A DNA stretch of 31,625 nucleotides from Thecamonas trahens ATCC 50062 (Eukaryota; Apusozoa; Apusomonadida; Apusomonadidae). The stretch covers positions 552,969-584,593 of the forward strand of contig NW_013657671.1 of NCBI RefSeq assembly GCF_000142905.1, given 5' to 3'. Shown here piece by piece: positions 28,991-31,625 of the stretch (positions within the stretch are counted from its first letter, which is position 1; every line of letters starts with the position of its first letter). The position numbers and the translations under genes are program-made. The notes under the pieces were generated by a model. That model saw only the letters and a program-made list of their open reading frames with translations, was not told the DNA's origin and searched no databases.

Positions 28991-30438
28991 GAGCGGGCGG
29001 CGAGTTGCTGGCCAGTGAGCAGTCGATAGGAGACGATGACACGGGTAACAGGACTCAAGATCGGGCGGCAGACTACTGCAGTCTTAACTACCACTGCACC
29101 CTCTATCTCTTCTCCCTCGCCCTCCTTCCCTTGCCCTGTACAGCCCACTGGCCTTGTCTGTCCTGGCGGTCCTCCGGCCAGCAGCTGGGTTGGTTGACAG
29201 GTGGGCTGGGGCAGGATGGGCAAGGCGGGGAGAAGAAGGGGAGAAGGAGGTAGGGTATGGGACTGATAGTCATTGCCACCTGTCTCACTATCCACGGGTA
29301 AATCATACAATACTCGTGTTCTGCCTATCCTGATCGGGGTTGTGCCGGCGGTGGACGGGTCGGCTTGGGCGGCGATCGGTGGTGAGCAGCAGGCGGTCGG
29401 CAGCGATGCTGTCGACGGGATGGCGTCGGCTGATGTGCGTATCGGCGGGCAGGGAGTGGGTGGCTATGTTTGCAGGGGTGGTGCGTATGTGTGGTGTGGG
29501 TGTCGTGGTTGTGGGTGGAGATGATAGGGAGTGGGGGTCGTAGATGGGCCCGGGGCGGGGTGGTCAGCAGCATCGAAACGACACCAGGACAACAAGTTGG
29601 GCCTGAGCCGGCAGAACTCGGATTCCGGAATACTGCAGCTGTGGATTGGAGACAATGCATGGAGGTAGTATGTGTCTGTGGTAGGGTAGTAGTAAAATCA
29701 GATTGGCCAAATCTTGCAATGAGTGTGGTGGGGGGCGTGTGCGGGGTCGGGCGGTCGAGGACGTGCTCAACCACCTAGGCAAAACAAGTCTACGCGCAAG
29801 GGAGCCGAGGTCGATGGGTATCGCTGATAGCGATAATGGTACTGGTGATAGTGTGGGGTGTGTGATGACATTGGGTGAGGTTGTGGGTAGCGTAGCTGGT
29901 AGTAGAAAGGAGCTAGGTGGTGATGAAGGTGGGCTGAACGGGCGAGCGGGCGGCGGCTGGCGGCTGGTGGTCGGCGAGGAGGGGACAGCTGAGGGGGCGT
30001 GATCGGGGCTGGGTGGCCCGGGATTGCTGTTGGCTGGACAATGGACAGAAAAACACGTGATGGTTGAGGGGTGGCAGTGTCGGGGTCGGGGATAAGGATG
30101 AGGGTGAGCTGGAGCGGGGAGAGGAGGAGGATGAGAAGGAAGAGGAAGCGGGGTGCGCGATGGGATGGTGGTGGGCGTGGCCATGGCAAGGGGTGGTGGT
30201 TGCGGCTAGGATGATAGTGATGGTGGTGGGTAGGGGTGGGGTGGTGGTTGGTGGTGACGGGTGGTAATGAGTATGGTAGGGGGGATGAGGGGGTCGTGAC
30301 GTAGGGTCGTGACGGGCGAAATGGCAGTAGGAATGGCGATTGGGCTTGAGCATTGATGAAGGTGGGTATGATACGGCTGATGGATGTGTGTGGGGTGTGG
30401 TTGATGAGAGTGGAGCGGCTTGGGCGGCAGGAGGAGGA
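28990..30438. repeat. Long direct repeat, unit 1
   Basis: Unit 1 of a tandem-like direct repeat. From 29271 onward it aligns with unit 2 at a constant offset of 1470 bases: cattgcc 29271/30741, cagcgatgct 29401/cagccatgct 30871, gattggcca 29701/31171, aaaacaagtc 29781/31251, ggattg 30021/31491. To the left, the pairing has an offset of about 1435. No transposase, reverse transcriptase, terminal inverted repeats or rRNA/tRNA sequence is visible. The plus strand is G-rich; the minus strand has long Pro/Ser-rich open frames. Confidence 0.85.
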
Positions 30439-31625
30439 GGGCGGACGGGATTGAATTGAGATGGACGTCGATGGAGACGAGAGCTTGGGATTGGACGACG
30501 AGGCAGACCACTGCACTCTGGCCCACCACTGCATTGAATATCGCTCGCCCTTGCCCTCTCTTGTTCTTCCTCGTCTTGGCCAGCCCGGTGGTCTCATCGT
30601 CTGGCTCGGTGATCGGCAGTTGGGGCGGCTGGCGACGAGCAGGCCGGCGCGGGCTTTGACGGGCAAGGCCGGAGGAGGGAGGGTGACGGGCAAGGCCGGA
30701 GGAGGGAGGGAAGAAGTGGGTTGGAGAGCAAACTGGTAGGCATTGCCAATGATCTGGCTCTCCGTATGCATAGCCTCCGATGCTCCGTCGATGGCTAGCG
30801 TGCTCTCGGTGGTGCCGGCGGTGGTCGGTTGGCGGCGGGCGGCGGTCGGCGGCGAGCAGCAGGCGACGGACAGCCATGCTGTTGACGGGATGGTGTCGGC
30901 CGATGTAGATATCGGGGAGCAGAGAGTGAGTGGATACGTTTGCAGGTGTAGTGCGTATGTGTAGTGTGGGTGTGGTGGTTGTGGGTGGACAGGTTCGGGA
31001 GTGGGGGTCGGAGATGGGCCCGGGGAGGAGGGGTCAGCACCTTCGAAACGACACCAGGCCAACAAGTTGGGCCCGAGCCGGCGGAACTCGGATTCTGGAA
31101 TACAGCAGTTGTAGATTGGAGACTATGCCTGGGGGTAGTGTGGGCATGTAGTAGGGTAGTAGTGAAATCAGATTGGCCATATCTTGCAATGTGTGTGGTG
31201 GGGGACGTGTGCGGGGTGGGGCGGTCGAGGGCGTGCTCAACCGACTAGGCAAAACAAGTCTACGCGGAAATGAGCCGAGGAAGATGGGTGTCGATGACAG
31301 CGATATTGGTACTGGAGCTAGTGTGTGGCGAGTGATGACCTTGGGTGTATTCGTGGGTTGTGTAGCTGGCAGTGGGTGGGAGCTACGTGGTGATGAAGGT
31401 GGGCTGGCAGGGCGAGCGGGCGGCGGCTGACGGCTGGTGGTCGACGAGGCAGGGGCAGCAGAGGGAGCTGGGTCGTGGCTGGGTAGCCCGGGATTGGTAT
31501 TGGTTGGACAATGGGTAGTATGGCTTGTGATGGTTGAGGGGTATGGGAGTCAGGGTCGGGGATGGGGAGTGGGGGTGAGATGGAGCGGGGAGAGGAGGCG
31601 GAGGAGGAGGAAGAGGAAGCGGAAT
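30439..31625. repeat. Long direct repeat, unit 2 (cut by window end)
   Basis: Second copy, running off the right edge, so the array may continue. Visible differences from unit 1 are mainly substitutions (by eye about 15%), with no net indel from 30741 to at least 31500. Confidence 0.85.

Noticed and set aside
29767-31065. 432-codon minus-strand frame across both repeat units
   Set aside because: Pro/Ser/His low complexity spanning a repeat boundary; pyrimidine-rich strand has few stops by chance and no domain is recognisable.

Overview
The window is nuclear DNA from a GC-rich, compact eukaryotic genome. It has spliced genes with GT...AG introns, core histones H2A and H2B, transportin-1, arginyl-tRNA protein transferase, a cytosolic-type thymidine kinase and a PP2A B''-gamma subunit. 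It also has an FtsZ with an N-terminal presequence, as in protists that keep the bacterial mitochondrial division protein. A free-living heterotrophic flagellate such as an apusomonad (Thecamonas-like) would fit, but that is inference; only 'GC-rich unicellular eukaryote' is firmly supported. Layout, left to right: the 3' part of a large Calx-beta-repeat single-pass membrane protein (+, cut by the left edge); ATE1 (+); a lipid-anchored acidic protein resembling the AP-1 regulator gadkin (+); a dual-specificity phosphatase (-); a secreted vanin/pantetheinase-like nitrilase (-); one spliced or two adjacent Lys/Ser/Ala-rich chromatin-type proteins (+); a Ser-rich protein with a possible PH-like domain (+); PP2A B''-gamma (-); a secreted C45-type Ntn hydrolase (-); divergent H2B (-) and H2A (+); mitochondrial FtsZ (+); transportin-1 (+); thymidine kinase (+); a divergent STE/MAP2K-like kinase (+); an M42/M20-like metallopeptidase (-). 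The last 3.1 kb (about 28461-31625) has no convincing gene and is dominated by a direct repeat with a period of about 1.47 kb. Gene ends are tightly packed: convergent pairs are separated by 50, 24 and 15 bp. No tRNA, rRNA, CRISPR array or recognisable transposase was found. Four themes cut across the annotation. (1) Nearly all introns lie within the first ~100 coding bases and begin GTACG(T/C/G), not the usual GTRAGT. (2) H2A and H2B end in the same 3' module: an 8-bp stem with a 4-nt loop, then a nearly identical 27/28-nt downstream element. (3) Five conserved coding regions are each broken by loss of a single base, always in the same direction, which looks like sequencing undercalls rather than five pseudogenes. 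(4) E2F-like TTGGCGCC elements lie in introns of FtsZ and thymidine kinase and between the two Lys-rich exons, next to the histone pair, suggesting an S-phase neighbourhood.
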